Notes: generated by a model from the sequence alone, not told the origin. Positions 39,812-51,300 are shown, counted from the stretch's first letter. The stretch is DNA of 64,000 bases from Staphylococcus durrellii (GCF_015594545.1 NZ_JADIIO010000001.1:1302001-1366000), one strand, 5' to 3'. Translations and numbers: made by a program.

Positions 39812-42034
39812 TTAATTAAAAGTAAATAATTTAGTTAATGCATTGGCACTTCTGTTAGAATTACTGTTTCCTTGTTGACTGTTAGAGTTGCCGCTGCTTT
39901 GACTATTAGAATTATTTGAGTTGCTGCTTGAACTTGATGAATTTGAACTACTACTTCCACCTTGACCAGTTGGTTTGTTATTAGTAGTGTTATCATCTTT
40001 ATGGCCTTTAATGTACAAGCTATCTTTATCGTCTCCACCAACTGAATCTGGTTTTTTGTAATCTCCACCATCTTTAGGGTTGATTTGAGACATAACATCT
40101 TTTAATAGATGTTGTGGATATTCTTGCTCAGTATGACCGACAAATGAATTGGTACCACCTTGTTTGACTTTATTGAAGCCCATCCACACTGACATAGTGT
40201 ATTTAGGTGTAAATCCATTTATCCAAACATCTTTTGCTGCATCGTCAGGTAGGTTGTACTGTTGATACGTTTCTTGACCATAAGTACCTGTACCAGTTTT
40301 GGCAGCTAAGTTAATTCCTTTGACACCATTACCATATGCTGAACCATAAGCTTCAAATGTACCTTTCAAGATTTCGGCAAGCATGTAAGATGTAGAATCT
40401 TTCATAGCTTGATGGCTAGTATGATCATATTCAACCGTGTCTCCATCTTGTTTAACAACTTTCTTAATAGAGTGCGCATTGTTATAAGTGCCTCCATTTG
40501 CAATTGAGGCAAATGCTGAAGCTAGTTGTGTAGGTGAGAATTCAGATGCTGAACCACCTAGTACTTCAGAAGGACCTATATCACTACTATAATCTAAGCC
40601 AACTTTCTTAGCAAAATTCTTCGGTGCATCTTTACCAGCATCTTGTACTGTTTGTTGCCACGTTTTTAACGCAGGAATGTTGAAACTTTGTCTCAATGCG
40701 TCATAAATTTTAACTGTACCATGACCTTTAGTGTCATAGTTTCTAAATGTTACACCGTCTACTTGATAAGAACTTTCGTCTTTAATAGAGTGATTAGTTG
40801 CCCAGTTCATATTTTCGATAGCAGGACCATAAGCTAAGAACGGTTTTAAAGAAGAACCAGTAGGGTGTGCATCCGTTGCTAGGTTTCTATCTACGACATC
40901 TTTATAGTTACGGCCACCAGAAATTGCTGCTAATGCGCCAGTTTTACTATCTACAATTGATGAACCAACTTGTTGATCACCGTTTTTGTAGTAGCTACCA
41001 TTGTTAATACGTTCTTGCAATGTAGATTGAGCATTTTTATCCATATTCGTATAAATCTTAATACCACTGTTTAATAAAGAACCTAAGTTTTTATTTTTGA
41101 ATTCTGGATTATTCATTAATTCTGATTTAACGAAGTTAATATAAGCGTCATATTCTGGATGCTCATTCTTGTCAGAAACTTGACGTTGCTTGTCAGTACG
41201 TTTAACAAGGTTATCTTGAAGTGACGTTTTTTCAGCCTCTTCTTTTTGCTTCTTAGTTATTCTATGGTGATATTGCATTAGATAAAGTACCGTGTCTTTT
41301 CTTGATTCAGCCTGTTTAGGATGATCATAAACGTTATAAGTGTTTGGTACTTGAGGTAAACCTGCCAAATATGCTGATTCAGCTAAATTTAAATCTTTTA
41401 AATCTTTGTTGAAATAATACTTAGCTGCGGCTTTGACACCGTAAACACCGTCAGAATAATAAATTTTATTTAAGTATATTTGGAAAATTTCATCCTTACT
41501 ATACTCTTGTTCTAAACGATAAGATAAGTATGCTTCTTGTGCTTTACGTGCAATAGATTTTTGATCTGTAAGGAATGAACGTTTAACAACTTGTTGTGTT
41601 AACGTTGATGCACCTTGTGAACCAAAACCACCTGTAAGGTTTTTCGCAACAGCACCAAATAGACGTTTATAGTCTAAAGCACCATGGTCATAGAATCTAT
41701 TGTCTTCAGTTGCCAATACTGCACTTTTCATGTTTTTTGGTACTTCATCAAGATCCACATGAGCACGACGTTGGCCATTATCCACTGTTTTAATCAAATC
41801 GCCATCTTTATCATATATCTTAGCTGGGATAGGGTCTTGTAATTTCGACTCGGTAAATGCTGGTGCTTTCCATGCATAGTAAGCGAATAACAAAATACCT
41901 ACAAGCGCTAATATAATAAAAGCAATTATCAAAAAGCCAATGATTTTAATGACTGTACGCTTGATATTTCTATTCTTTTTGTTCTCGGACTTTCCATTAT
42001 TATTTGAATCGGAAGTCCTTTTATTTTCCGTCAT
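39812..42034 (-). CDS. pbp2: Penicillin-binding protein 2 (class A, bifunctional)
   Basis: Peptidoglycan glycosyltransferase and DD-transpeptidase at the septum. 740 aa. A cytoplasmic tail and transmembrane helix (about residues 27-52) precede the GT51 domain with [12 protein letters not shown] and [11 protein letters not shown], then the transpeptidase domain with SxxK in TGSSLKPF, SxN in RQSFNIPAL and KTGTGTYG. The C-terminus (from about 665) is a Gly/Ser/Asn-rich tail, the least conserved part. It overlaps recU by 4 nt, the usual recU-pbp2 operon. Confidence 0.95.
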   Translation of the reverse strand: MTENKRTSDSNNNGKSENKKNRNIKRTVIKIIGFLIIAFIILALVGILLFAYYAWKAPAFTESKLQDPIPAKIYDKDGDLIKTVDNGQRRAHVDLDEVPKNMKSAVLATEDNRFYDHGALDYKRLFGAVAKNLTGGFGSQGASTLTQQVVKRSFLTDQKSIARKAQEAYLSYRLEQEYSKDEIFQIYLNKIYYSDGVYGVKAAAKYYFNKDLKDLNLAESAYLAGLPQVPNTYNVYDHPKQAESRKDTVLYLMQYHHRITKKQKEEAEKTSLQDNLVKRTDKQRQVSDKNEHPEYDAYINFVKSELMNNPEFKNKNLGSLLNSGIKIYTNMDKNAQSTLQERINNGSYYKNGDQQVGSSIVDSKTGALAAISGGRNYKDVVDRNLATDAHPTGSSLKPFLAYGPAIENMNWATNHSIKDESSYQVDGVTFRNYDTKGHGTVKIYDALRQSFNIPALKTWQQTVQDAGKDAPKNFAKKVGLDYSSDIGPSEVLGGSASEFSPTQLASAFASIANGGTYNNAHSIKKVVKQDGDTVEYDHTSHQAMKDSTSYMLAEILKGTFEAYGSAYGNGVKGINLAAKTGTGTYGQETYQQYNLPDDAAKDVWINGFTPKYTMSVWMGFNKVKQGGTNSFVGHTEQEYPQHLLKDVMSQINPKDGGDYKKPDSVGGDDKDSLYIKGHKDDNTTNNKPTGQGGSSSSNSSSSSSNSNNSNSQSSGNSNSQQGNSNSNRSANALTKLFTFN

Positions 42035-42657
42035 ACGCGGTCCTCACTTTCATCTAATATCAACTTATCAACTGCTTTGAGATAATTCAATCGTGGTTGA
42101 TACTGATAAGGAATATAGTAACCATTTTTTGTAAATTCTTCAACCGTTATAGACTTTTTAATGTTATTTTTGTATCTATTCCAAAAGAATTCAAACTTAG
42201 AATACGGCAAAAGAAAGACTTTATCCAGCGATTTGAAACGTATTAATAAAAATACGATTCCACCTTGTTTATTACAAGCCTCCATGTGTTTTACTTGATG
42301 TTCATGAATGTTACTTAGTGGAAAGGAAGTTTTATTTTTAGTTTCTTTTGCTTCAAAGTCTATATAATGGCCACCATACAAGCCATTATAGTCGGTTGTT
42401 GAAGGTGTTCTAAAATAAGCCTCATTAATCACGGCTTTACTACGCCTTGGATAGTCGACGTTAACAATTTGAACTGGTGTTGGCTTCTTATGTATTACAG
42501 CAACACCGTGATGTAAATAATAAGTATTGCTTTTCTCAATATCACCTTCTAGTGACATACCTCTACCACCGTAATCAATATTACTAGAATCAGTTGATTG
42601 ATTACGTCCGACTTGAGCCTTATTTACATTAAATGGTTTGCCATTGGGATAATTCAT
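42031..42657 (-). CDS. recU: Holliday junction resolvase RecU
   Basis: Junction-specific endonuclease for recombination and chromosome segregation. 208 aa, equal to S. aureus RecU. N-terminal NYPNGKPF and [16 protein letters not shown], then the PD-(D/E)xK-like core [24 protein letters not shown] with the catalytic acidic residues and Lys. The C-terminus [16 protein letters not shown] is conserved. The start has only a weak site (GTGGTGA). It is divergent from the YppE-like gene. Confidence 0.95.
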   Translation of the reverse strand: MNYPNGKPFNVNKAQVGRNQSTDSSNIDYGGRGMSLEGDIEKSNTYYLHHGVAVIHKKPTPVQIVNVDYPRRSKAVINEAYFRTPSTTDYNGLYGGHYIDFEAKETKNKTSFPLSNIHEHQVKHMEACNKQGGIVFLLIRFKSLDKVFLLPYSKFEFFWNRYKNNIKKSITVEEFTKNGYYIPYQYQPRLNYLKAVDKLILDESEDRV

Positions 42658-42739
42658 GCTTTTTCACCACACTCGTCTCAAATTCAAATTACTTCTTTCA
42701 ATTATATATGAATTTAAGTGATTATACTATCTCATGAGA

Positions 42740-42780
42740 AAGGATAAATATGTATGTATTTAACACTACATACATCCTTA
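42740..42780. repeat. Inverted repeat between recU and the YppE-like gene
   Basis: ATGTATGTA (42750-42758) and TACATACAT (42767-42775) form a 9-bp perfect stem with an 8-nt loop. Outer AAGGA / TCCTT can pair across a bulge. No T run follows, so an operator or mRNA structure for the divergent genes is as likely as a terminator. Confidence 0.4.
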
Positions 42781-42916
42781 TATATTTTAACGCTCTTTCT
42801 AAAATTAAACAATCATTGTTAATGGTAATGTCATAAATTTAATTTAAATATAAATTAACATTATAAATGACTCAAAATGCCTTTTATGGTAAATTTATTG
42901 TGTAGGAGGTTATCTC

Positions 42917-43252
42917 ATGTCACAATTTATTGATGACTTAATAGATGATGTACAACTTATGCAAACGCGTTATGAGATTGCCAAAGAACAAGGGGACTAT
43001 AATTTTTATGAGGTAGTCAAGCCTTTTACTACTCATATTGATAATTTAATTACTCAAATTAAATTACACGAGGCTGATATACTAAGTTTAACTTATATGA
43101 ATAAACAGAAATTTGAAATTTTAATTTCTAATATTGAAACTTTATCAGTTGAATGTCATTTTAAACGAACTAGTAGAAAGTTGTTCATGGAAAAACTAAA
43201 GGCTGTGCAATATGATTTAGGATATATTCACAGAAGTGAGTTGACGTTATGA
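42917..43252 (+). CDS. DUF1798 family protein (YppE-like)
   Basis: 111 aa, predicted all-helical bundle, function unknown. TAGGAGG precedes the ATG. It overlaps the next gene by 4 nt (ATGA) and forms a YppE-YpsA-GpsB run, an arrangement conserved next to recU-pbp in Firmicutes. No catalytic residues are recognisable. Confidence 0.78.
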   Translation: MSQFIDDLIDDVQLMQTRYEIAKEQGDYNFYEVVKPFTTHIDNLITQIKLHEADILSLTYMNKQKFEILISNIETLSVECHFKRTSRKLFMEKLKAVQYDLGYIHRSELTL

Positions 43253-43815
43253 TCAAAACAATTTATATAACTGGTTATAAACCTTTTGAGTTAAATATTT
43301 TCAAAGATGACGCCCCCGAAGTATATTATTTAAAGCAATTTATCGAACATAAGTTAAAACAGTTGATTGACGAAGGATTAGAATGGGTATTAGTACAGGG
43401 TCAGCTTGGTATAGAACTATGGGCAGCTGAAGTTGTATTATCCTTAAAAGCTAGTTTTCCTGATTTGAAATTAGGTGTAATTACGCCTTTTTATGGTCAT
43501 ACAGAAAGATGGAATGATGTAAACAAAAGTAAATATATTCAAATGGAACAACAAGCCGATTTTGTGGATAGCGTTTTTCATACTACATATGAAGGACCTC
43601 ATCAATTTCAACAAGCAGATCAATTTATGTTAGACCATACAGATCAAACAATTTTAATTTATGATGAAGAACAAGAAGCAAGCCCAAAGTTTTTTAAAAC
43701 AAAGTTAGTTGAATTTAAGAATAAAACAAACTATACTTGTGACATAGTGACGTTTGATGAATTAACGGCGTTCATTAACGATTTACAATGGTCTCAAGAA
43801 CAAAGTTTTGAATGA
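43249..43815 (+). CDS. DUF1273 / YpsA-like protein (UPF0398)
   Basis: 188 aa with a SLOG/Rossmann-like nucleotide-binding fold. N-terminal [10 protein letters not shown] and central [20 protein letters not shown] are family signatures. YpsA in Bacillus and Staphylococcus has been implicated in cell-division control and in a GpsB-linked phenotype, which fits its place directly upstream of gpsB. The biochemical activity and ligand are not established by sequence. Confidence 0.83.
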   Translation: MIKTIYITGYKPFELNIFKDDAPEVYYLKQFIEHKLKQLIDEGLEWVLVQGQLGIELWAAEVVLSLKASFPDLKLGVITPFYGHTERWNDVNKSKYIQMEQQADFVDSVFHTTYEGPHQFQQADQFMLDHTDQTILIYDEEQEASPKFFKTKLVEFKNKTNYTCDIVTFDELTAFINDLQWSQEQSFE

Positions 43816-43828
43816 GGTGGAGAGAAAA

Positions 43829-44176
43829 ATGTCAGATGTTTCATTAAAACTATCAGCAAAAGATATTTACGAAAAAGATTTCGAAAAGACGATGACTCGT
43901 GGTTACAGAAGGGAAGAAGTTGACGCATTTTTAGATGACATAATAGCAGATTATCAAAAAATGTCCGACTTAAATAATGAAGTTGTGAAACTTTCCGAAG
44001 AAAATAGTAAACTTAAAAAAGAACTTGAAGACTTAAGATTACGCGTTGCGACAACAAGACCACAAGAAAATAAAAACTTCTCATCAAACAGTAATAACAA
44101 TAATAACAACAGTAATAATAACGTGGATATTCTTAAACGTATTTCTAATTTAGAAAAGGCAGTATTCGGTAAGTAG
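43829..44176 (+). CDS. gpsB: Cell division protein GpsB
   Basis: Cytoplasmic DivIVA-like adaptor that links divisome proteins, FtsZ and penicillin-binding proteins. 115 aa from the ATG at 43829, preceded by GAGGTGGAG; seven upstream codons in frame have no site. The N-terminal [19 protein letters not shown] membrane/PBP-binding motif is followed by a coiled coil (about 35-75), an Asn/Ser-rich linker ([10 protein letters not shown]) and a C-terminal trimerisation helix [15 protein letters not shown]. The linker is more Asn-rich than I recall for S. aureus. Confidence 0.95.
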   Translation: MSDVSLKLSAKDIYEKDFEKTMTRGYRREEVDAFLDDIIADYQKMSDLNNEVVKLSEENSKLKKELEDLRLRVATTRPQENKNFSSNSNNNNNNSNNNVDILKRISNLEKAVFGK

Positions 44177-44217
44177 GTTTACTTTAAACTGAATTTAATT
44201 AGTGCCAGTACATAATT

Positions 44218-44248
44218 GAGTAGGTTTTGATTTTTTCAAAACCTACTC
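44218..44248 (+). terminator. Hairpin between gpsB and rnpB
   Basis: Perfect 13-bp stem GAGTAGGTTTTGA / TCAAAACCTACTC with a 5-nt T loop. The downstream T tract is weak (TAATTTG), but the position fits termination of the gpsB transcript. Confidence 0.7.
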
Positions 44249-44256
44249 TAATTTGA

Positions 44257-44285
44257 TTGTTTAACTTTAAATAAAGTGATACAAT
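44257..44285 (+). promoter_or_regulatory. rnpB promoter
   Basis: -35 TTGTTT (44257-44262), 17-bp spacer, -10 TACAAT (44280-44285). The spacing to the predicted RNA 5' end at about 44291 is right. Confidence 0.65.
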
Positions 44286-44290
44286 CTTAA

Positions 44291-44689
44291 AGATGGTATT
44301 TTGGGTAATCGCTATAGCGATATAGAGGAAAGTCCATGCTCACACAGTCTGAGATGATTGTAGTGTTCGTGCTTGACGAAACAATAAGTCAAGGCATTAA
44401 GTTGACGGCAACGAAATAACCTAAGTTGTTTCAATATGGTTAAAATAGTTTGAAAGTGCCACAGTGACGTAGCTTTTATAGAAATATAAAAGGTGGAACG
44501 CGGTAAACCCCTCGAGTGAGCAATCCAAATTTGGTAGGAGCACTTGTTTAGCGGAATTCAACGTATAAACGAGACATTCTTTTACTATATAAAAGAAGTG
44601 TAGACAGATGGTTACCACCTGCGTACCAGTGTGACTAGTACACGTTATGAGTACAATGGTACAGAACATGGCTTACAAAAATATCATCA
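44291..44689 (+). ncRNA. rnpB: RNase P RNA, Bacillus type (class B)
   Basis: Catalytic RNA that trims tRNA 5' leaders. Recognised from conserved cores: GGGTAATCGCT, GAGGAAAGTCCATGCTCAC (5' P4 strand), AGTGTTCGTGC, GAAAGTGCCACAGTGACG, GTGGAACGCGGTAAACCCC and the 3' P4 strand ACAGAACATGGCTTAC. The P1 helix closes the molecule: GATGGTATTTT (44292-44302) pairs with AAAATATCATC (44678-44688), with one G-U. Length is about 399 nt, normal for this class. Ends are inferred from P1. Confidence 0.96.
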
Positions 44690-44696
44690 CTAGTTG

Positions 44697-44726
44697 CAAA
44701 GCTCTCCCATTTCGGAGAGCTTTTTT
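44697..44726 (+). terminator. Terminator after rnpB
   Basis: Stem AAGCTCTCC / GGAGAGCTT with a 6-nt loop followed by T residues. Confidence 0.93.
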
Positions 44727-44828
44727 AAATTTGACATCTTATAATTAAAATTTTTAAAGGTTCAACTAATATCTATTTAAAACAACTTTTGATACGATAG
44801 AATATATAATTTTTTAAGGAGAAACAAT

Positions 44829-45962
44829 ATGTATAAATTATTAGCTGTATGCCCAATGGGACTTGAATCAATTGTGGCTAAAGAAATACAAGAATTAGGC
44901 TATGAAACAACAGTAGAGAACGGCAAAATATTTTTTGAAGGAGATGAAACTGCAATAGTAAAATGTAACTTGTGGTTGAGAACTGCAGATAGAGTCAAAA
45001 TAGTAGTAGGACAATTCACAACCACTACATTTGATCATTTATTTGAGCAAACAAAATCCTTACCCTGGGAAGCTTTTATAGACCAAGATGGCAGTTTTCC
45101 TGTACAAGGTAAAAGTGTTAAATCAACATTATTTAGTGTGCCAGATTGCCAAGCCATTGTTAAAAAGGCCATCGTTGAACGTTTAAAAGTTGCTTACAAT
45201 GAAAGAGGTTGGTTAAACGAAACAGGCGCCAAATATCCTGTAGAAGTATCAATCTTAAAAGATAAGGCTTTATTAACAATCGACACTTCAGGTTCAGGAT
45301 TAAATAAAAGAGGATACAGAATTACTCAAGGTGAAGCGCCAATAAAAGAAACTTTAGCTGCAAGTTTAATTAGGCTTGCTAATTGGCAAGGTGATACACC
45401 TTTAATCGATCCTTTCTGTGGTTCTGGTACTATTGCTATTGAAGCATGTTTAATTGCTCAAAATATTGCACCTGGGTTTAATAGAGATTTTGTCTCAGAA
45501 TCATGGGATATTATACCTTCAAATTTATATGATGAAATGCGTAATGAAGCAGAAAGTGTTGCAGATTATGATCGTCATGTTGAGATTTATGCTTCTGATA
45601 TTGATCCAGAAATGATTGAAATAGCTAAAAGAAATGCTGAAGAGGTAGGCTTGAGTGATATTATTCAATTTAGCGTTAAAGACGTTAATACTTTAACGAT
45701 TGATACGGAAGATTCGATAGCATTAATTGGTAACCCACCATATGGCGAACGTATCGGTGATAGAGCTGAAGTAGAAGAAATGTATAAATATTTAGGTAAA
45801 TTAATGCATGAGCATCCATATTTATCATCATACATTTTAACAAGTAATAAAGAGTTTGAGTTTTTAACAAATAAAAAAGCTACAAAAAGAAGAAAATTAT
45901 TTAATGGTTATATTGAATGTACGTATTTCCAATATTGGGGAGCAAAACAACCGAAAAATTAA
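44829..45962 (+). CDS. THUMP-domain class I SAM-dependent rRNA methyltransferase (YpsC/RlmL-like)
   Basis: 377 aa. The N-terminal THUMP RNA-binding domain (about residues 45-155) is followed by a Rossmann methyltransferase with motif I DPFCGSGTIAIEACLIA and the N6-adenine or guanine N2 catalytic motif GNPPYGERIGD. This matches the N-terminal half of E. coli RlmL, which makes m2G2445 in 23S rRNA; the specific base here is inferred. GGAGAAAC precedes the ATG. It follows rnpB, as ypsC does in Bacillus. Confidence 0.88.
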   Translation: MYKLLAVCPMGLESIVAKEIQELGYETTVENGKIFFEGDETAIVKCNLWLRTADRVKIVVGQFTTTTFDHLFEQTKSLPWEAFIDQDGSFPVQGKSVKSTLFSVPDCQAIVKKAIVERLKVAYNERGWLNETGAKYPVEVSILKDKALLTIDTSGSGLNKRGYRITQGEAPIKETLAASLIRLANWQGDTPLIDPFCGSGTIAIEACLIAQNIAPGFNRDFVSESWDIIPSNLYDEMRNEAESVADYDRHVEIYASDIDPEMIEIAKRNAEEVGLSDIIQFSVKDVNTLTIDTEDSIALIGNPPYGERIGDRAEVEEMYKYLGKLMHEHPYLSSYILTSNKEFEFLTNKKATKRRKLFNGYIECTYFQYWGAKQPKN

Positions 45963-45986
45963 ATAAATATTAGCGGAGGTGTCTAT

Positions 45987-46892
45987 ATGAAAAATGAATT
46001 TAAAAGAGGTATATTATTTGCCTTCGCAGCATACTTCTTATGGGGCGTTTTACCAATATATTGGGACTTAATACATGGTTTCGCTGCCTTTGAAATATTG
46101 GCATACAGAATAGTATTTTCCATGATTTTTATGATTTTAATTGTAATTATTTCAAATAAAACAAAACCTTTTATTAATAATGTGAACCAATTAATAAAGC
46201 AACCATTGCAACTGATTGCTATTATTGCTGCTGGTTACGTAATTACTATTAACTGGGGGACATTTATTTGGGCAGTTACTAATGGTCATGTATTACAATC
46301 AAGTTTAGGATATTATATAAATCCGCTTATAAGTATATTATTAGCTTTTATCTTTCTAAAAGAGCGCTTTAATAAATTTGAATGGACTGCCATTGTGTTA
46401 GCTTTGATTGGAGTATTATATATGACGATAAAAATCGGCGAGTTCCCGTACGTTTCATTATTATTAGCATTTTCATTTGGCATATATGGTCTACTAAAAA
46501 AATTAATACCGATTGATGCAATAAGCAGCATTACAATTGAATGTATCGTTACTGCGCCAGCCGGTTTAATTTATCTATGGTATGTAATACAACAAGGCCA
46601 CAGCAATTTTGGAATGAACATATCATCATTGTGGATTGTATTTTCTGGTGCTGTAACTGCAATTCCACTTATACTATTTTCAGCAGGTGCAAAACGAATA
46701 CCATTATCACTAACTGGTTTCATCCAATATATTGGACCAACAATTATGTTTGTATTAGGTGTATTCGTCTTTAAAGAGCCGTTTGATATACATCAATTTA
46801 TTACATTTATATTTATTTGGTTAGGTATTATCGTTTATAGCATTTCACAATATTTAAAAATCAAGAAAAGTAAAAACCCTGTTATCCAGTAA
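45987..46892 (+). CDS. RarD-like EamA family transporter
   Basis: 301 aa with about ten transmembrane helices, formed by two EamA/DMT repeats. The N-terminal GILFAFAAYFLWGVLPIYW is the RarD signature. Conserved NWGTFIWAVTNGHVLQSSLGYYINP and the second-repeat KRIPLSLTGFIQYIGPT follow. It is annotated elsewhere as a chloramphenicol-sensitive protein; the natural substrate is unknown. It has its own ribosome-binding site (GCGGAGGTG) and terminator. Confidence 0.85.
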   Translation: MKNEFKRGILFAFAAYFLWGVLPIYWDLIHGFAAFEILAYRIVFSMIFMILIVIISNKTKPFINNVNQLIKQPLQLIAIIAAGYVITINWGTFIWAVTNGHVLQSSLGYYINPLISILLAFIFLKERFNKFEWTAIVLALIGVLYMTIKIGEFPYVSLLLAFSFGIYGLLKKLIPIDAISSITIECIVTAPAGLIYLWYVIQQGHSNFGMNISSLWIVFSGAVTAIPLILFSAGAKRIPLSLTGFIQYIGPTIMFVLGVFVFKEPFDIHQFITFIFIWLGIIVYSISQYLKIKKSKNPVIQ

Positions 46893-46920
46893 TAATTTAT
46901 ACATTATAAGACTTGAACTA

Positions 46921-46961
46921 AAAACGATTGCTATGTTATGCCAATAGCAATCGTTTTTTTA
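46921..46961 (+). terminator. Terminator after the rarD-like gene
   Basis: Hairpin AAAACGATTGCTAT / ATAGCAATCGTTTT with a 9-nt loop, followed by a T run. Confidence 0.9.
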
Positions 46962-47482
46962 CTTTTGACTGATTATTTTATTGAAACAGATTCTAACAAT
47001 TAATAAGTTTTTAACACCTTAACTTAACTACTGTTGAAGATCAATCAATCATACAACTGTATTAATTGTAAAATTCTCCAGAAATAACATTTATATTTTG
47101 ACATAATCTTTATGGCGAGGTTTATTAAAAACGGGACGCGTTGAAGGCTATAGGCATAAAAAGCTTTAGGGAATCGAGCCATATAGTGCTATTTATAAAA
47201 TAAAAATTCAGCGAAAGTATCAATAACACTGACCTTTTATTTTACTAATGTTAAAAATTGTACAATAATATAATAATAATGATTTATTGTTAACATCATA
47301 ATTTCAATATCTAAATAGCGTTTAATACTAGATTAATACGTCTAACTGTATTATGGTAAATGTAATGAGTAATGTAGTGCTTAAAACCATACAAATTTTA
47401 AAATATAATAAATAAAAATTAAACTTACTAGTTATCTATAAACAGCATAGTTAACTAAATTTTTTTAAGTAGGAGTGAGATA
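46962..47482. other. Long intergenic gap with a locally GC-richer island
   Basis: This 520-bp gap is very AT-rich except for about 47115-47195, where I count roughly 44% G+C. That island contains GGGACGCG, an AAAGCTTT palindrome and GGGAATCGAGCC. On the - strand it carries a 45-codon ORF (47045-47182, beginning MARFPKAFYAYSLQRV) without a ribosome-binding site. I cannot assign it: a small RNA, a dispersed repeat or a remnant of transferred DNA are all possible. The last 30 bp hold the ribosome-binding site of the next gene. Confidence 0.4.
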
Positions 47483-48118
47483 ATGAGAAGAGTTTTAATA
47501 TTAGGGGCCAATGGGGCAGTAGCTAAAGCTGCTATTAATTCATTTTTAGAAAATACTAACTATACTTTACGATTATTTTTAAGAGATGCTAATAGATTGC
47601 CAGACTACGCATCAGATCGTATTAGAGTGCGTGAAGGCGATGCGACAAATTATGATGACGTTGAAAGCGCAATGGACGACGTAGATTTTGTTGTAGCAAG
47701 TTTATCAGGAGAACTAGATAAAGAAGCAACTGTAATAGCAAAAGCAATGGAAAATAAAAACGTAAAACGTCTCGTATTTGTTACTGCATTAGGTATATAT
47801 GCCGAAGTACCCGGTAAATTTGGCAACTGGGTTAATGATCAAATTAGCGATAAATTAAAAGTTTATCGTACAGCTGCCGATATTATAGAGTCTTCTGATT
47901 TAGATTATACGATTTTAAGACCAGCATGGCTAAGTCATAAAAATGAAATAGATTACGAAATTACCGCTAAAAATGAACCATTTAAAGGCACAGAAGTTTC
48001 AAGAAAAAGTGTTGCTGCTGTTATCGTCAATATTGCTAAAGATCCAGAATTATATTTAAAAGAAAATATAGGTATTAATAAACCTAATAGTGAAGGCAAT
48101 AAACCATCTTGGCTTTAA
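47483..48118 (+). CDS. NAD(P)-binding oxidoreductase, atypical SDR family
   Basis: 211 aa single-domain Rossmann protein. N-terminal MRRVLILGANGAVAKAAI is a GxxGxxA-type dinucleotide site. The VEGDATNYDDVE-like segment (REGDATNYDDVESAMDD) and DYTILRPAWL are typical of the NAD(P)H-binding PF13460 family, which lacks the classical YxxxK catalytic pair. TAGGAGTGAG precedes the ATG. Monocistronic, with a strong terminator and a long upstream gap; substrate unknown. Confidence 0.78.
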   Translation: MRRVLILGANGAVAKAAINSFLENTNYTLRLFLRDANRLPDYASDRIRVREGDATNYDDVESAMDDVDFVVASLSGELDKEATVIAKAMENKNVKRLVFVTALGIYAEVPGKFGNWVNDQISDKLKVYRTAADIIESSDLDYTILRPAWLSHKNEIDYEITAKNEPFKGTEVSRKSVAAVIVNIAKDPELYLKENIGINKPNSEGNKPSWL

Positions 48119-48139
48119 ATAATCAAATAATCACACTAA

Positions 48140-48186
48140 CCCGTATATATAATCATCGAAAATTGATTATATATACGGGATTTTTA
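48140..48186 (+). terminator. Terminator after the SDR-like gene
   Basis: Perfect 16-bp stem CCCGTATATATAATCA / TGATTATATATACGGG with an 8-nt loop and a T tract. Confidence 0.9.
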
Positions 48187-48315
48187 TGTTTAAATAGACA
48201 TAAGGACCTAATAATTTTATATTATTTTGTTAAACTTAAGTGACACTTTAGACAATAGTTAATTTGTTATACAATATAAATAATTATAAGTAAGCATTAA
48301 AGGAGACTTTGGCAA

Positions 48316-51300
48316 ATGGGTAACACAGAGCAACTCGACATTTTATACAAACTAAAAAAAGAAGTAGAGAAATCAAGTAATGATAGACTGATTCATATTA
48401 TTAATCAAGTTATTAAAAAGGTTTACTTAAATCAATATACCGCTACATTTGTAGGTCATTTTTCTGCAGGTAAATCCACATTAATCAACTTGTTATTGGA
48501 ACAAAATATTTTACCAAGTTCTCCAGTACCTACAACGAGTAATACGGCTGTCGTTTCAGTCGATGATGAGCCAGGTCTTATTGCTAATTTAAGTAATAAA
48601 CAATACACATTGTTAAATTCTTATGATGAAGTCAAACAAATGAATAGACAAAATGTTGAGGTTGAATCGATTGAGATTAAATTTCCTTCGACAAAATTCA
48701 ATAAAGGGTTTACATTACAAGACACTCCAGGTGTAGACTCAAATGTTTCTACGCACCAATCAAGTACTGAGCAGTTTATGTACACAAGTAATGTAATCTT
48801 TTATACAGTGGATTATAACCATGTACAATCTGCTTTAAATTTCCAATTTATGAAGCAATTAAATCAAGCTAACGTACCTATTGTATTTGTTATTAATCAG
48901 ATCGATAAACATAATGACGAAGAATTACAATTTGATGATTTCAAACAACGTGTAGAAAAATCCGTAAATGAGTGGGACATTAATTTAGATGCAATATTTT
49001 ACGTATCTAAATTTGAACATCCAAATAACGAAATTAATGCGTTATCTGCTTATCTTATTGAGAAAGATAAGCATAGAGAAGCGCTCGAAGACTATGTTGA
49101 ACGTATTGTAAAATTTATTACAGAGGAACAATTGTCTTACATTCAAAATGAAATTCAAGACACGTTAACTAAATTAGATATTGAAGAAGAGGATTTTGAT
49201 CAGGCATATATTAATTTTCAACAACATCAAGAAGTAAGTGAAGAAGCACAGCTATTAAATGATTCAGATAAGTTATATAACTTTTTACACCATAAAAGAA
49301 AAGATATTTTAGAAAATGCTTATATCATGACTCATGATACACGTGAATTAATTAGAAATTATTTAGAAAGTTTAAGTAAACAATTTAAAGTTGGTGGTTT
49401 ATTTAATAAAAAGAAAAAAGCATTAGAAATTCAAGAAGAGCGCCTAAATTTAGTTATAGAACACTTACAAGATAAAGTTAATCAACAAATTAGGCAGCCA
49501 TTAAGAGAAGACATGTCATTCTTAACAAGATTTATAAACTCTTCAGAAGTAAATGATGCCATTTTAAATCAACATTATGTGATAGAACCAAGTTTAATTA
49601 CACATCTTTATAAAGAACAAATAAGTATTAGTAATCAATACGTACTAACATTTTGTGATGAAGTATTAAAAGCAATACAACAATTTATCAAAAAAGACTC
49701 CGATCCATTATTTAAAAAAGCTATTCAACTGTCACATGCTGCAGATATTAATGATGAATATCAAGATGATTTTAATGATTATGAAAATTTCATTGCTCTA
49801 CGTAATTTGAGAGAATCTTTAACTACACGTAATTATAGACATTATTATATACACATTGATGATTCATTAGATAGACTCATTGACCGTAAAGAAATCATGT
49901 TCGAATTAAATCAGTCAGTTGAACAACAAAAACAGGTGAGGAAGTCTCAAGATCAACCAACAGTAGCCAAAGAAGACCAAACAAGTAAAATTAAACAAGG
50001 TTTATCACTTATCGAACAAATACCATTGTTTGAACAAACGAAGCAAGATATATCTAATACGATTAAACGTATGGATAACAAAATTGTAAAAATAGGTGTA
50101 TTTGGTACTTTTAGCGCAGGAAAGAGTAGTTTAATAAACGCATTATTAGGTGGTAATTATTTAGTGAGTTCACCTAATCCTACTACCGCCGCGATGACTG
50201 AAATTTCATATGGTGAGAATAGTGAAATTACGTTAAAATCAGAAGCTCAATTATTAGAGGAACTAAACAATGTATATGAAGTAACAGGTCAATCTTTTAA
50301 TACAATCCAAGCCTATGTCGACTCTGTAAGTAACAAATTAAAGGAACAATTAGAAAAAAATCAGCTTGCCTTTGTTAATGCCATTGAAAAACACTATACT
50401 GACTATCGTGATAAAATAGCATCAGGCTTAACCCATAAAATAGCAAAAGACGAAATAAAAAAATGGAGTGCAAAAGATGAATATGCCACATTTGTTAATA
50501 CAGTTCATCTAAAATTGCCTTTACCTTGGTTAGAGGACAAAATTATCGTGGATTCATTAGGTTTACATTCAAATAACCAGCGACATACTAATGAAACCGA
50601 AAAAGTATTGACTTCATCTGATTTAATACTTTATGTAAGTTACTTCAACCATGCATTTACTGATAATGATAAGAAGTTCATTGAACATATGAAAGATATG
50701 AACCAATTAAATTCAAATCAAGCTTTCAAAATGGTTATTAATGCTGTTGACTTAGCAGAGACGGAAGAAGATTTGTTAGCGGTATATGATTATGTAAGAA
50801 GCGCCTTGTTACAAGTCAATTTAGATCCAGCAATTTATTCAGTTTCAAGTAGAGCATCATTAAAAGGTAATGACGGAGAAATGAAATCATTACGTGATGA
50901 TATAGAACATTTTACTGTTATAGAATCAAAATATATATTACAAGATCAAATGCATAATCAATTACAACATATATCGAATGCTTATGAGCAAATGATTAAT
51001 GAATATGAAACTAATAAAGCACAAATTGAAGAAAGAACTGCTAAGTTACGTAAATATGATAATAAAAATGTGATTCACTCATCATTAATGCAAAATGTGA
51101 ATAATAGTACAGATAACGAAGTAGAAGATCAACTTTATCATTTGGTAGAAAGGTTAAAAATTCAACTGCGTGATGAAGTACGTTCGGTTTTCAATAGTCA
51201 AATGACTAAAAGCAGTGATTTTAACGAAGAAAAGAAAAAAGCTACGAAAATTTATTTAGATCAGATACATCAACGTCTATATTTAGAACAATCATTGCTA

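Noticed and set aside
46541-46774. 77-codon Cys/Thr-rich frame inside the rarD-like gene
   Set aside because: Out-of-frame reading of a membrane-protein gene; composition is typical of a shadow frame.
47045-47182. 45-codon ORF on the - strand in the long gap
   Set aside because: Not listed as a gene, because no ribosome-binding site precedes its ATG and there is no recognisable domain; kept only as part of the unexplained island.
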